DNA from: DATFVJ01 sp963712955
GTDB taxonomy: Bacteria; Actinomycetota; Actinomycetes; Streptosporangiales; Streptosporangiaceae
Reading direction: 5' to 3'
NCBI GenBank assembly: GCA_963712955.1
Contig: CAVQKF010000014.1
Location: 62,001-126,000 of the forward strand
DNA: 64,000 nucleotides
The number at the start of each line of letters is the position of its first letter. The stretch's first letter is position 1. Shown here in pieces: positions 34,513 through 42,523 of the stretch. Under the pieces are notes generated by a model, which was given only the letters and a program-made list of their open reading frames with translations, was not told the origin of the DNA and made no database searches. The translations under genes and the position numbers were made by a program.

Positions 34513-35484
34513 TCATGCCAGGATGTTGACGGCGCGGGCGACGACCAGGACCACCAGGGCGAGGGAAACGGCCGACTGCACGAGCATGGTCATCTTGGCC
34601 CATCGGGCCATGGGCATCACATCCGTCGGGCTGAACGCGGTGGCGTTCGTGAACGACATGTAGAGGTAGTCAACGAACCGCGGCTCCCAGTCGGGCGGCG
34701 CAAGCTCAGGCGAGGCCATCTGGGGGAACATCAGGTCGGGATAGCGCGCGAGACCCTGCGCACGCCGCACAGGGCCGCCGCGGTCGAACTCCCAGTACCA
34801 GAGCGCGAACGCGATGATGTTGGTCAGCCAGATCGCCGCTCCCGAGGCGAGCAAAGGCACCGCCTGCTTGGCGATCCCCTCCAGGATCTCCCTGATGAGC
34901 AGCACGCCGGAGGCCGCGTTCGCGATCGTGATCAGCAGCATCAGCACGATGCTGGCCCCCGCCACAAACCGCGATCCCCGCTCGATCCGCACCGGGTTGG
35001 CGACAATCAGGCCGGCCAGCAGCGCCGCCTCGAGGGCAGGCATTAACCACCCGGGGATGGGATGCAGCGCCAAGCGCTCTGGCAGCACAAGCTGCAGCCC
35101 CATCGCCGCGATGATCGTCAGCGTCACCGGCCACCGTGGCTCACCAGGCGTGTGGCGTAGCCAGGCAGGCACGCGGACGCTCTCCGCGCGGTGTACGGCC
35201 GCCTGCTCGGCCCTGTGCAGCACTTCTGCCCACGCCCTCGCCGCCCTGGGGACGGACCCGGGTGCCCCGGGAATTCCGGCCCCACCCGCGTTCGGCGTGC
35301 CGGACGGATAGGCATCCAGGCCAGCCGGCTCGGGTGGCCGGGCCTGGTGCTCGGAACCGGACAGGTGGCCCGTGCCCGCCGGCTCACCTGGTCCGCGGGC
35401 ACCGGGCACGCCGGCCAGGTGGTCACGCCCAGGCGGGTCGGCCGCGCCCGGGGGGCCTGCCCCGCTCGGGGGGCCTGCGTCCAT
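34513..35484 (-). CDS. Conserved hypothetical membrane protein, four to five helices
   Basis: From ATG 35484 the product has 323 residues. The first third is Pro/Gly-rich and hydrophilic. Then helices appear: VTLTIIAAMGLQLVLPERLA, MPALEAALLAGLIVA, FVAGASIVLMLLITIANAAS, WLTNIIAFALWYWEF and the C-terminal MTMLVQSAVSLALVVLVVAR. The loop YLYMSFTNATAFSPTDVMPM resembles pore-loop-like segments seen in bacterial two-helix channels, but the match is loose. A transport or channel role is possible; I cannot name the family. Confidence 0.7.
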   Translation of the reverse strand: MDAGPPSGAGPPGAADPPGRDHLAGVPGARGPGEPAGTGHLSGSEHQARPPEPAGLDAYPSGTPNAGGAGIPGAPGSVPRAARAWAEVLHRAEQAAVHRAESVRVPAWLRHTPGEPRWPVTLTIIAAMGLQLVLPERLALHPIPGWLMPALEAALLAGLIVANPVRIERGSRFVAGASIVLMLLITIANAASGVLLIREILEGIAKQAVPLLASGAAIWLTNIIAFALWYWEFDRGGPVRRAQGLARYPDLMFPQMASPELAPPDWEPRFVDYLYMSFTNATAFSPTDVMPMARWAKMTMLVQSAVSLALVVLVVARAVNILA

Positions 35485-35729
35485 CACCCCCCCATTGTCA
35501 CCGCCCGGCCATCGCGGCTCGGCGCGGCGGACCCTATCGGACCGTAAAGCTTGAATCTCGAGCGAGCCCCCCGGGGCCACCCGCGCCGGGAAGACCTGTC
35601 GCACCCCTGGAAGAAACAGCGATGTCCGCCGTTGTCCGGGATCGGATCGCCGGCCTTCAGGCACGACAGTCTCGCCCTAGAGTGTTTGCCAGCGGGGCCG
35701 GGAAATCTCAAGCGCGATCGAGGTGGATC

Positions 35730-38053
35730 ATGGCGCTCGGCCTGACGGAGGAACATCAGGCGCTGGCCGTAGCCGTGCGCAGCTTGGCCGAGCGGCACTG
35801 CCCGCCCGAGGTCATCAGGGCGGCGGCGGATGGCGCCGACAGCGGCTGCGCGCAGTACAGGGCGTCACTCGGGCCAGGACTGGCGGGCCAAGGGGTGCTC
35901 GGCCTGCACGTTCCAGAAGATCACGGGGGCCAGGGCTTCGGCCTGCCCGAACTCGCCATCGCGCTGGAGGAGCTGGGCCGCGCCCTGGTCCCCGGCGCCT
36001 TCCTGCCGACCGTATTTGCCAGCGCGGCGCTCACCACGGCGGATGCGCCCGGCAAGCTGCTGGCCGGCCTCGCCGACGGCTCACGGACGGGCGCGGTCGC
36101 CCTCGCCGCCGGGCTGAGAGGCCGCCGGGATGGGCGCGGCGGCCTGATCATCGACGGCTCGACCTGGCCGGTACTCGGCGCATCAACGGCCGACCTGCTG
36201 ATCCTTCCGGTACAGACCGATGAGGGCGAGCTCTGGGCCGCGGCCGACACGACGACGTTCGACATCAGCGAGCTTGACAGCCTGGATCTCACCAGGCCGG
36301 TGGCCAGGGTCACCGCCTCGGGCCTCAGCCTGCCCGCTGACCGGGTACTCACCGGCATCGACCGCGCCGCCATCACCAGTCTCGCGGCGACGCTGTTCGG
36401 CGCCGAGGCGTGCGGAATCGCGGGCTGGTCCGTGCACGCCGCCGCCGGCTACGCCAAAGAACGCAGGCAGTTCGGCCGGCCGATCGGCCAGTTCCAGGGA
36501 GTCAAGCACCGGTGCGCGAGGATGCTCACCGCGGCGGAGCAGGCCGCGGCAGCCGTTTGGGATGCCGCGCGTGCGCACGGTGATGCGGGCGCCACGGCCG
36601 CGCAGCGCGAGCTTGCGGCGACCGTCGCGGCGGTCATCGCGCTCGATGCCGCGGTGTCGTGCGCGCACGACACCATCCAGGTACTCGGCGGGATCGGCTA
36701 CACCTGGGACCACGATGCGCATCTCTACTACAGGCGCGCGCTTTCCCTGCGAGCGCTGCTCGGGCCCCCGGAAGCGTGGGCGGAGCGGGCCGCGGAACTC
36801 GCGCTTGGCGGCACCAGGCGGACCATGGATGTGGACCTGCCGGACGACGCGCTTGACGTGCGCGGCCAGATCCGCGCGGAACTGCGTGGCATTGCCGCGC
36901 TCGATCGCGCGAGGCACGCACGGCTGCTTGCGTCCGGTGGCTGGGTCATGCCGCACCTGCCCCATCCGTGGGGCCGCGCGGCCGGGCCCCTCGAGCAGGT
37001 GGTCGTCGCCCAGGAGATGAAGGCCGCAGGGCTTCGCCCTCCGCTGCTCGCCATTGGCGCCTGGGTGGTGCCCGCCCTTGTCCGGTACGGCACGCCCCAG
37101 CAGCAGGAGCGTTTCCTGCCGCAGACACTGTGCGGCGGGCTCGTCTGGTGCCAGCTGTTCAGCGAACCGGGTGCGGGCTCTGACCTGGCGGGGCTTTCGA
37201 CCCGCGCCGAACCCGCCGAGGGTGGCTGGCGGATCACCGGCCAGAAGATCTGGACGTCGCTGGCAAGGCAGGCGGACTGGGCGATCTGTATCGCACGTAC
37301 CGATCCCGCCGCGCCCAGGCATGACGGCATCAGTTATTTCCTCGTGGACATGACGTCACCCGGCGTCGAGGTTCGCCCGCTGCGCGAGATGACCGGCGAT
37401 GCGATCTTCAACGAGGTCTTCCTCGACGATGTGTTCGTGCCAGCCGACTGTGTGGTCGGGGCGGTGAACGGGGGCTGGCGGGTCGCCAGGACGACGCTTG
37501 CCAACGAGCGAGTGGCGCTCTCCTCGAGCTGGGGATACGGATCGGGCGTCACGGAACTGCTCAACCTCGCGGTCGCGCGGGGCGGGGCCGGTGCGGCGGA
37601 TGCTCATGGTGGGGCCGGCCCGGCTGATGCCCATGGCGGGGCCGGTGCTCCGGCCTGGTCGGGCGACCTGCGGCAGCTCGGCCGCTTCGTCTGCGAGAGC
37701 CACGCCCTGGATCTGCTTGGCCTGCGGGTCACGCTCAAGCAGCTGTGCGGCACGGAACCTGGCGCCACGTCCAGCGTGCGCAAGCTGCTCGGCATGCAGC
37801 ACGCGCAGGGAATCGCTGATTTCTGCCTGGCGGCCCTCGGGCCGGAGGGCGCGCTCGGGCCGGCCAGCCCTGCGCCGTGTGGCGGCCCGACGGCACGCCC
37901 GACATCAGCGGGCCCGCCGCCGGCGCCTACTGGTCCCGCCAGGTCCTGTTCACCCGGGCGCTGACGATCGGCGGCGGTACCACCGACATCCAGCTCAACA
38001 TCATCGCCGAGCGGCTGCTCGGGCTGCCCCGCGATCCCGAGCCCGGCACGTAG
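35730..38053 (+). CDS. Fused double acyl-CoA dehydrogenase (FadE34-like), frameshifted near the C-terminus
   Basis: ATG 35730 (AGGTGG ribosome site) starts a protein with two acyl-CoA dehydrogenase modules in tandem. The first runs from LGLTEEHQALAVAVRSLAER to IQVLGGIGYTWDHDAHLYYR, the second from about 36840, with CQLFSEPGAGSDLAGLSTRA and WRITGQKIWTSLARQADWAI. This arrangement is seen in FadE34-type enzymes acting on bulky side-chain CoA thioesters. The starting frame ends at 37964 in a Pro/Ala-rich tail. The natural ending (QVLFTRALTIGGGTTDIQLN, IIAERLLGLPRD, stop 38051-38053) is in another frame. The shift lies at about 37845-37880. A 27-bp repeat (37581-37634) inserts ADAHGGAG units. Confidence 0.85.
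37581..37634. repeat. 27-bp tandem repeat, two copies plus partial
   Basis: GGCGGGGCCGGTGCGGCGGA-type units begin at 37581 and 37608, with a partial third at 37635. They encode ADAHGGAG repeats in a loop of the second acyl-CoA dehydrogenase module. Confidence 0.85.
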
Positions 38054-38068
38054 GGCTCGCGGATGGCG

Positions 38069-38959
38069 TCATGGAGAGCCGCCGCCAGTCACGGTCTGTT
38101 CGTGCCTGTCCGAATGGAATGCCGGGGGTTCCGGCTCACCCACGACGACCAGCCGCCCATCCGACGCGGTCAGTACCTCGACCGGAGTGCCGAACAACCG
38201 GGTCAAGGTCCGCGTTGTGATCACCTCCGCCGGGCTGCCGCACGCCGCTGCCCCGCCAAGCGCGACGTAGAGCACGCGGTCCAGATAGGGAAGGATCGGG
38301 TTCACGTCATGCGCCACCATGACGACGGCCACCTTCTCGCCTTTGCAGATCCGCGAGACCAGCGCCGCGACGGCTACCTGGTTCGGCAGGTCGAGACTGT
38401 CCAGAGGCTCGTCGAGCAGCAGGAGCGCGGGCCGCTCGACAAGCGCCTGGGCGATCAGCAGGCGCTGCTGCTCGCCGCCGGAGAGCTCGCCGATCGGCCG
38501 GTTCGCGTAGGCTGACGCGCCGACCACATCGATCACCTCCGCGACGCGTTCAGCGGCGCCCCGCCGCCCACCGAACCCCGGAAGGGGCACACCCCAGCGG
38601 TGGCCGTCGAGCCCGAGGCGGACGATGTCGATGCCGCGGATCCGCACGCCAGAATCGAAACTGCGCCGCTGCGGCAGGTACCCGATCCGGTTGTTCGCGT
38701 GTCCAGGGGGACCGCCGAGCACGCGGACTGTCCCTGCCGAGGCCGGCGTCAAGCCGAGCAGGATCTTGACCAGCGTCGATTTCCCAGCGCCATTCGGTCC
38801 GAGCACCGCGAAGAACTCCGCGGGCCGGACGGTCAGGTCGACCCCGGACCACAAGGTCCTGTTACCGGCCCGGGCCGCAGCGCCCACAAGTTCGATCACC
38901 GGCGCCGTGAGCGGGCCGGCCACGCGCCCATGCGCACGCGCTCTGGGCATGTCGTTCAC
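38069..38959 (-). CDS. Metal-type ABC transporter ATP-binding protein (orphan)
   Basis: GTG 38959 (or ATG 38950) gives about 296 residues. Nucleotide-binding motifs are complete: Walker A LGPNGAGKSTLVKILLGL, Q-loop GYLPQRRSFD, signature LSGGEQQRLLIAQAL, Walker B ALLLLDEPLDSLD and the H-loop MVAHDVNPIL. The sequence resembles ZnuC/MntB-type ATPases of zinc or manganese importers. The permease and binding protein normally encoded alongside are absent: the gene is followed only by the convergent acyl-CoA dehydrogenase and preceded by the divergent LCP gene. Upstream codons to 39187 remain open but are not protein-like. Confidence 0.87.
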   Translation of the reverse strand: MNDMPRARAHGRVAGPLTAPVIELVGAAARAGNRTLWSGVDLTVRPAEFFAVLGPNGAGKSTLVKILLGLTPASAGTVRVLGGPPGHANNRIGYLPQRRSFDSGVRIRGIDIVRLGLDGHRWGVPLPGFGGRRGAAERVAEVIDVVGASAYANRPIGELSGGEQQRLLIAQALVERPALLLLDEPLDSLDLPNQVAVAALVSRICKGEKVAVVMVAHDVNPILPYLDRVLYVALGGAAACGSPAEVITTRTLTRLFGTPVEVLTASDGRLVVVGEPEPPAFHSDRHEQTVTGGGSP

Positions 38960-39148
38960 CAGCCCGCCTCGTTCGGTCCTGTGTGCCCCCACCAGCAGCC
39001 GCGCGTCCGTGCCCGGCCGCCCGCGCACGCGTCCGCCCGATTCGCCGTTGCCGCGACTTTCTTCAGCGATGGAAGGCCGCGGAGGCCGCTTGCCAGGGCA
39101 CTGACGATAGGCGCAGAGGCGCCCGCGGGCGCTCCCGCGTACGTCGAC

Positions 39149-39165
39149 CTGATCTGGCTGATCAG
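39149..39165. promoter_or_regulatory. Inverted repeat CTGATC-N5-GATCAG
   Basis: Perfect 6-bp arms with a 5-bp spacer in the shared upstream region, about 190 bp before the ABC ATPase start. Possible operator; the regulator is unknown. Confidence 0.35.
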
Positions 39166-39237
39166 AAAATTCTACGTAGCCAGGCAAACGTTTCAGTGCA
39201 ACGCGAGATAGTCACGGGCGGTGCCTCACCGCTTGAC

Positions 39238-39256
39238 GGTTACCCGACAGGTAACC
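39238..39256. promoter_or_regulatory. Operator candidate GGTTACC-N5-GGTAACC before the LCP gene
   Basis: Perfect 7-bp inverted arms with a CGACA spacer, ending 22 bp before the LCP start codon and overlapping the expected promoter/5' end. The symmetry and location suggest a repressor site. Confidence 0.5.
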
Positions 39257-39278
39257 TGACCGCAGATAGGGGGTGTCG

Positions 39279-40772
39279 ATGGCAGACGGTGACCACCGCG
39301 AACGATTGTCCCACGCGCGCACACCAGCCTCCAGCCGGGAGGACATGCCGGCGCCCCGGCCAGGACACTATCCGCCGCCCGCGAAGCCGCCGCGCCCGCC
39401 AAGCCGCCCCTCCGTGCCGTCACCCGCACAGCGGCGGCTGGTGTCCCGCGTCGCGTCCGGGAGGAGGGCCCGCAGGCAGCGGGCGGTGCTCGTCGCCTCC
39501 GGCCTGATCTCCGCGCTCGTGCTTGTCGTATCCGGCGGCGCATGGGCGCTCACCGGTTATGTCAATGGCAACGTCGGCAGGGTCGACGCCGGCACCGCGG
39601 GCACGCCACCAAGCGGACCGCTGAACATCCTGCTCGCCGGTGTGGACCAGCGTTCCGGGCTGACCCCGGCGCAGGAGGCAGAACTGCACGTCGGACATGA
39701 CGTCAGCTTCAACTCCGACACCATGATGCTGATCCACCTGTCGGGGGACCACACGAAGGTGACCGTGGTGAGCTTTCCGCGGGATTCCTGGGTCAACATC
39801 CCCGGCCATGGAATGGACAAGATCAACGCTGCCTACGGCCTCGGCGGGCCCCGGCTGATGGTGCAGACGGTCGCACAGGCCACCGGCCTGACGATCAACG
39901 ACTACATCGAGGTTAACTTCCTCGGCTTCGTGCAGGTGATCGACGCCCTCGGCGGGGTCGATATCTGCCTGCCGCAGGCGCTCAGCGACTCCTACAGCGG
40001 CCTGAACCTCTCCGCGGGCACGCACCGCGTGGACGGAATCACGGCACTTAAGTACGCGCGCGACAGGCATTCATTCGCCAGCGAGGATCTGGCCCGGATC
40101 GACAACCAGCAGCATCTCCTCGCCTCACTGCTCAGCGAGGCGATCAGCGGCGGCACGCTGGCCAACCCGTTGCGGCTGTCCAGATTCCTGAACGCCACAC
40201 TCGCCGCGGTCAAGGTGGACAGCGGGCTCAACGTTGCCGCACTCGCTGACCAGATGCGCGGCATCTCCGCCGGTGACGTGGCGTTCACGACCGTACCAAT
40301 CGCGGACACGAACTTCACGACGCCAGATGGCCAGTCCGCCGTCCAGTGGGATACCGCGGCGGCGGACCAGCTCTTCGCCGCGATCCACAGCGACAAGCCC
40401 CTTGTCACGCCGCCGAAGAACAAACACAGCCCGGTGCTGGTGGATGTCTACAACGGCACCCTGATCGGCGGCCTGTCCGCGTCTACAGGTACACAGCTCA
40501 CACAACTCGGCTTCCACGTGCAGTCCGGTCTGACGTGGCCGCGGCAGGACGTTGGCCAGACGGTCATCTACTACCCGCCCGGTCAGCAGGCGGCGGCGCG
40601 CCAGGTCCGCACGGTCATGCCCGCCGCGTCGGTCATGCAGCGGGCAGGATCGCAGGCGATCACGGTTGTCCTCGGTGTGAACGGCTACGGGGTCACCGCG
40701 CCGTCGCCCGCAAGCCCATCAGGTTCCAGCCAGATCAAGGCAAAGACGGCCGCTCAGAACGCGTGCCGCTGA
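39279..40772 (+). CDS. LytR-CpsA-Psr (LCP) family protein with LytR_C domain
   Basis: ATG 39279 follows AGGGGGTG and gives 497 residues. A Pro-rich, basic cytoplasmic N-terminus precedes one membrane helix (AVLVASGLISALVLVVSGGA). The LCP domain shows PLNILLAGVDQRSG, FNSDTMMLIHLSGDHTKVTV, VSFPRDSWVNIPGHGMDKIN and LKYARDRHSFASEDLARIDN, with the conserved Arg/Asp residues that bind polyprenyl pyrophosphate. The C-terminal LytR_C domain starts at PVLVDVYNGTLIGG. LCP enzymes attach teichoic acids or other glycopolymers to peptidoglycan on the outer face of the membrane. Confidence 0.94.
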   Translation: MADGDHRERLSHARTPASSREDMPAPRPGHYPPPAKPPRPPSRPSVPSPAQRRLVSRVASGRRARRQRAVLVASGLISALVLVVSGGAWALTGYVNGNVGRVDAGTAGTPPSGPLNILLAGVDQRSGLTPAQEAELHVGHDVSFNSDTMMLIHLSGDHTKVTVVSFPRDSWVNIPGHGMDKINAAYGLGGPRLMVQTVAQATGLTINDYIEVNFLGFVQVIDALGGVDICLPQALSDSYSGLNLSAGTHRVDGITALKYARDRHSFASEDLARIDNQQHLLASLLSEAISGGTLANPLRLSRFLNATLAAVKVDSGLNVAALADQMRGISAGDVAFTTVPIADTNFTTPDGQSAVQWDTAAADQLFAAIHSDKPLVTPPKNKHSPVLVDVYNGTLIGGLSASTGTQLTQLGFHVQSGLTWPRQDVGQTVIYYPPGQQAAARQVRTVMPAASVMQRAGSQAITVVLGVNGYGVTAPSPASPSGSSQIKAKTAAQNACR

Positions 40773-40787
40773 CACCGCGGACGCCGG

Positions 40788-42413
40788 TTACGAGCAGCTC
40801 ACCCGCGCCGCCGAGGCGGTCACGTGATAGATGTCACCCGGAAAGTCCGGCGCGTCTGTGAGCTGTATGTGAAGTGCGTCCCGCACCTTCCACGTGCCTT
40901 CCCGGACCCACTGGCCCTTCGTGGCGCCCTGGTCGATCTCGAATTGGCCGATGCTCGCGCCGGCCGCGAGCGAGTCGCCGTAGACGTCATAGCGGGCGAA
41001 CCCCGACGACGGGTTGGTTCTCGCGATGAAGATCTGCGCGGTGCAGGTGGACGGGTGACCGGTGTGGAAGGCCCACGTGAAGGTGTCCTGTACCAGGCCC
41101 GTCATCCCGCTCTTGCGTGTGGCCAGGGCCTGCCCGCCGCACGCGGGCAGGCCGCCGTGGACCCTTACCCAGCCATCTCCACCCGGGTTGCGGGTGCCCG
41201 TGACTGCCCCGCTTCCTGCACGCGGGTCACAGCCCACCCCGGCGACGGCCGGGAACTGTGCCACTCCAGGCGTGGCTGCGGCGGATGTCCGGACCGGTGA
41301 GGGCGTGGCGGGCGCTGAACCCGTGGACGCGGCGTGCGATGACCGCACGGCCTGCCCGACATGCCCTGGACGGAAGAACACGAAGTAACCGAGGCCGAGC
41401 ACGGCCACTGCAAAAACGGCTAGCGCGCCCGCGAGGAGCGGCGGCGCCCGGCGGGGGCCACGGCTGCCTCGGCCGGGACCGGGGTGGCGCGGTCCTGTGC
41501 GCTCGCCTGGTGCTGTGCGCTCGCCGCGCGCCGAGTGCCCTCCTGGCCATGTCCGGCCGCCGTGTGCACTGTGCCTGCCGGGCCCTGCGCGCTCGGTTCC
41601 TGATGCCTGCGGCTGCGCCGAGCCACCGATGTCCAGGCGCCGCGTCCGCTCGGCCGGCCGCCCGGAGTCCGTGGTTCGGCTGCCCGGTGGTGGCGACGGG
41701 TAAGCGCTGCGCTCGCGGGCGCCCACCCACCCAGCGTCCGGTGGGACATCGGGCCTCGCATCCCATGCGAGATGTTGCCAGGCGTCAGGTGCGAATTCGG
41801 GCCCGGCACCAGGCTCCGCAGCCTCCCCGCCGCTGCGGGCGCCGCCTGGCTGCCAGGTATCCGGGCCGGCACCATCCTCAATCCACTGCCCTGCGCCTTC
41901 CGCGCCCGCACCGGTCGGAGGACCACCCCACCACAGCACCGGCGGCACTGCCGCGGCCCCTGGCTCCGGGTGCGCCGGCCATGACCGTGCCGCAGGCCCG
42001 GCATCGGACACGGCACCACGCCCGGCATCCTGCGCCCCGGCATGCTCCGCCCAGGCATCCTGCGCCCCGGCATCCTCCGCCCAGGCATCCTGCGCCCCGG
42101 CATGCTCCGTCCTGGCGTGTCGTTCCGCGGCGCGTTCCGTATCCTCGCCGAGCCGCTCCTGGAGGACATGCCATCGCCGCGCCCACTCGTCCTCGTCCCC
42201 CGAGCACCCGCGCACGAAGGCCAGGGTGATCACGAACGACGGCACGATCCGCCCGCTCGCCGCCGCGGCCAACTCGGCCGCCGGCTGGTCCGACCGGCGC
42301 CCAAGCTCCTCGAATGAGGGACTGCCCGCAGCCTGGCGCAGCTCTTGCATGGCGACAGCGAAATCGGCCAGCGAAATCGCCGCAGGGTCCGGTACCTCCG
42401 CCGAGCGTCCCAT
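40788..42413 (-). CDS. HTH-like, membrane-anchored protein with exported C-terminal domain
   Basis: ATG 42413 with AAAGG upstream gives 541 residues. The N-terminal 90 residues resemble the XRE-like helical domain used in many actinobacterial proteins (LADFAVAMQELRQAAGSPSF, EELGRRSDQPAAELAAAASG, IVPSFVITLAFVRGC). A long low-complexity region follows, with 10-residue repeats of the AGAQDAWAEH type encoded by three 30-bp units. A single membrane helix lies at about 323-347 (LLAGALAVFAVAVLGLGYFV). The extracytoplasmic C-terminus has cysteines and beta-rich sequence. Such an arrangement suggests a transmembrane signal protein; ligand and target are unknown. It is divergent from recQ. Confidence 0.75.
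   Translation of the reverse strand: MGRSAEVPDPAAISLADFAVAMQELRQAAGSPSFEELGRRSDQPAAELAAAASGRIVPSFVITLAFVRGCSGDEDEWARRWHVLQERLGEDTERAAERHARTEHAGAQDAWAEDAGAQDAWAEHAGAQDAGRGAVSDAGPAARSWPAHPEPGAAAVPPVLWWGGPPTGAGAEGAGQWIEDGAGPDTWQPGGARSGGEAAEPGAGPEFAPDAWQHLAWDARPDVPPDAGWVGARERSAYPSPPPGSRTTDSGRPAERTRRLDIGGSAQPQASGTERAGPGRHSAHGGRTWPGGHSARGERTAPGERTGPRHPGPGRGSRGPRRAPPLLAGALAVFAVAVLGLGYFVFFRPGHVGQAVRSSHAASTGSAPATPSPVRTSAAATPGVAQFPAVAGVGCDPRAGSGAVTGTRNPGGDGWVRVHGGLPACGGQALATRKSGMTGLVQDTFTWAFHTGHPSTCTAQIFIARTNPSSGFARYDVYGDSLAAGASIGQFEIDQGATKGQWVREGTWKVRDALHIQLTDAPDFPGDIYHVTASAARVSCS
42024..42113. repeat. 30-bp tandem repeat, three copies
   Basis: GGCATCCTGCGCCCCGGCAT-type units begin at 42024, 42054 and 42084 with one to three differences. 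They encode repeated AGAQDAWAE(H/D) decapeptides in the HTH/membrane protein. Confidence 0.9.
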
Positions 42414-42433
42414 CGCGTGACCTTTCACAGGTT

Positions 42434-42466
42434 CCAGGTAATCAAAGCCAATCAAAACCGACCTGG
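42434..42466. promoter_or_regulatory. Divergent regulatory region with CCAGGT...ACCTGG arms
   Basis: CCAGGT (42434-42439) and ACCTGG (42461-42466) are inverted arms flanking two direct AATCAAA repeats, in the 110-bp gap between the divergent HTH-protein and RecQ-like genes. The AT-rich centre could hold the promoter of either gene. Confidence 0.35.
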
Positions 42467-42523
42467 GCGGCGGCGACAACCCGCCGGCACGAAGCCATCG
42501 CACAGGGTGATACGAATGACGCC

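Larger units (their letters stand above)
38960..39278. other. Divergent promoter region between the ABC ATPase and LCP genes
   Basis: About 320 bp. The 39110-39215 stretch is AT-richer. It contains two inverted repeats: CTGATC-N5-GATCAG at 39149-39165 and GGTTACC-N5-GGTAACC at 39238-39256. No gene is seen. Confidence 0.55.
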
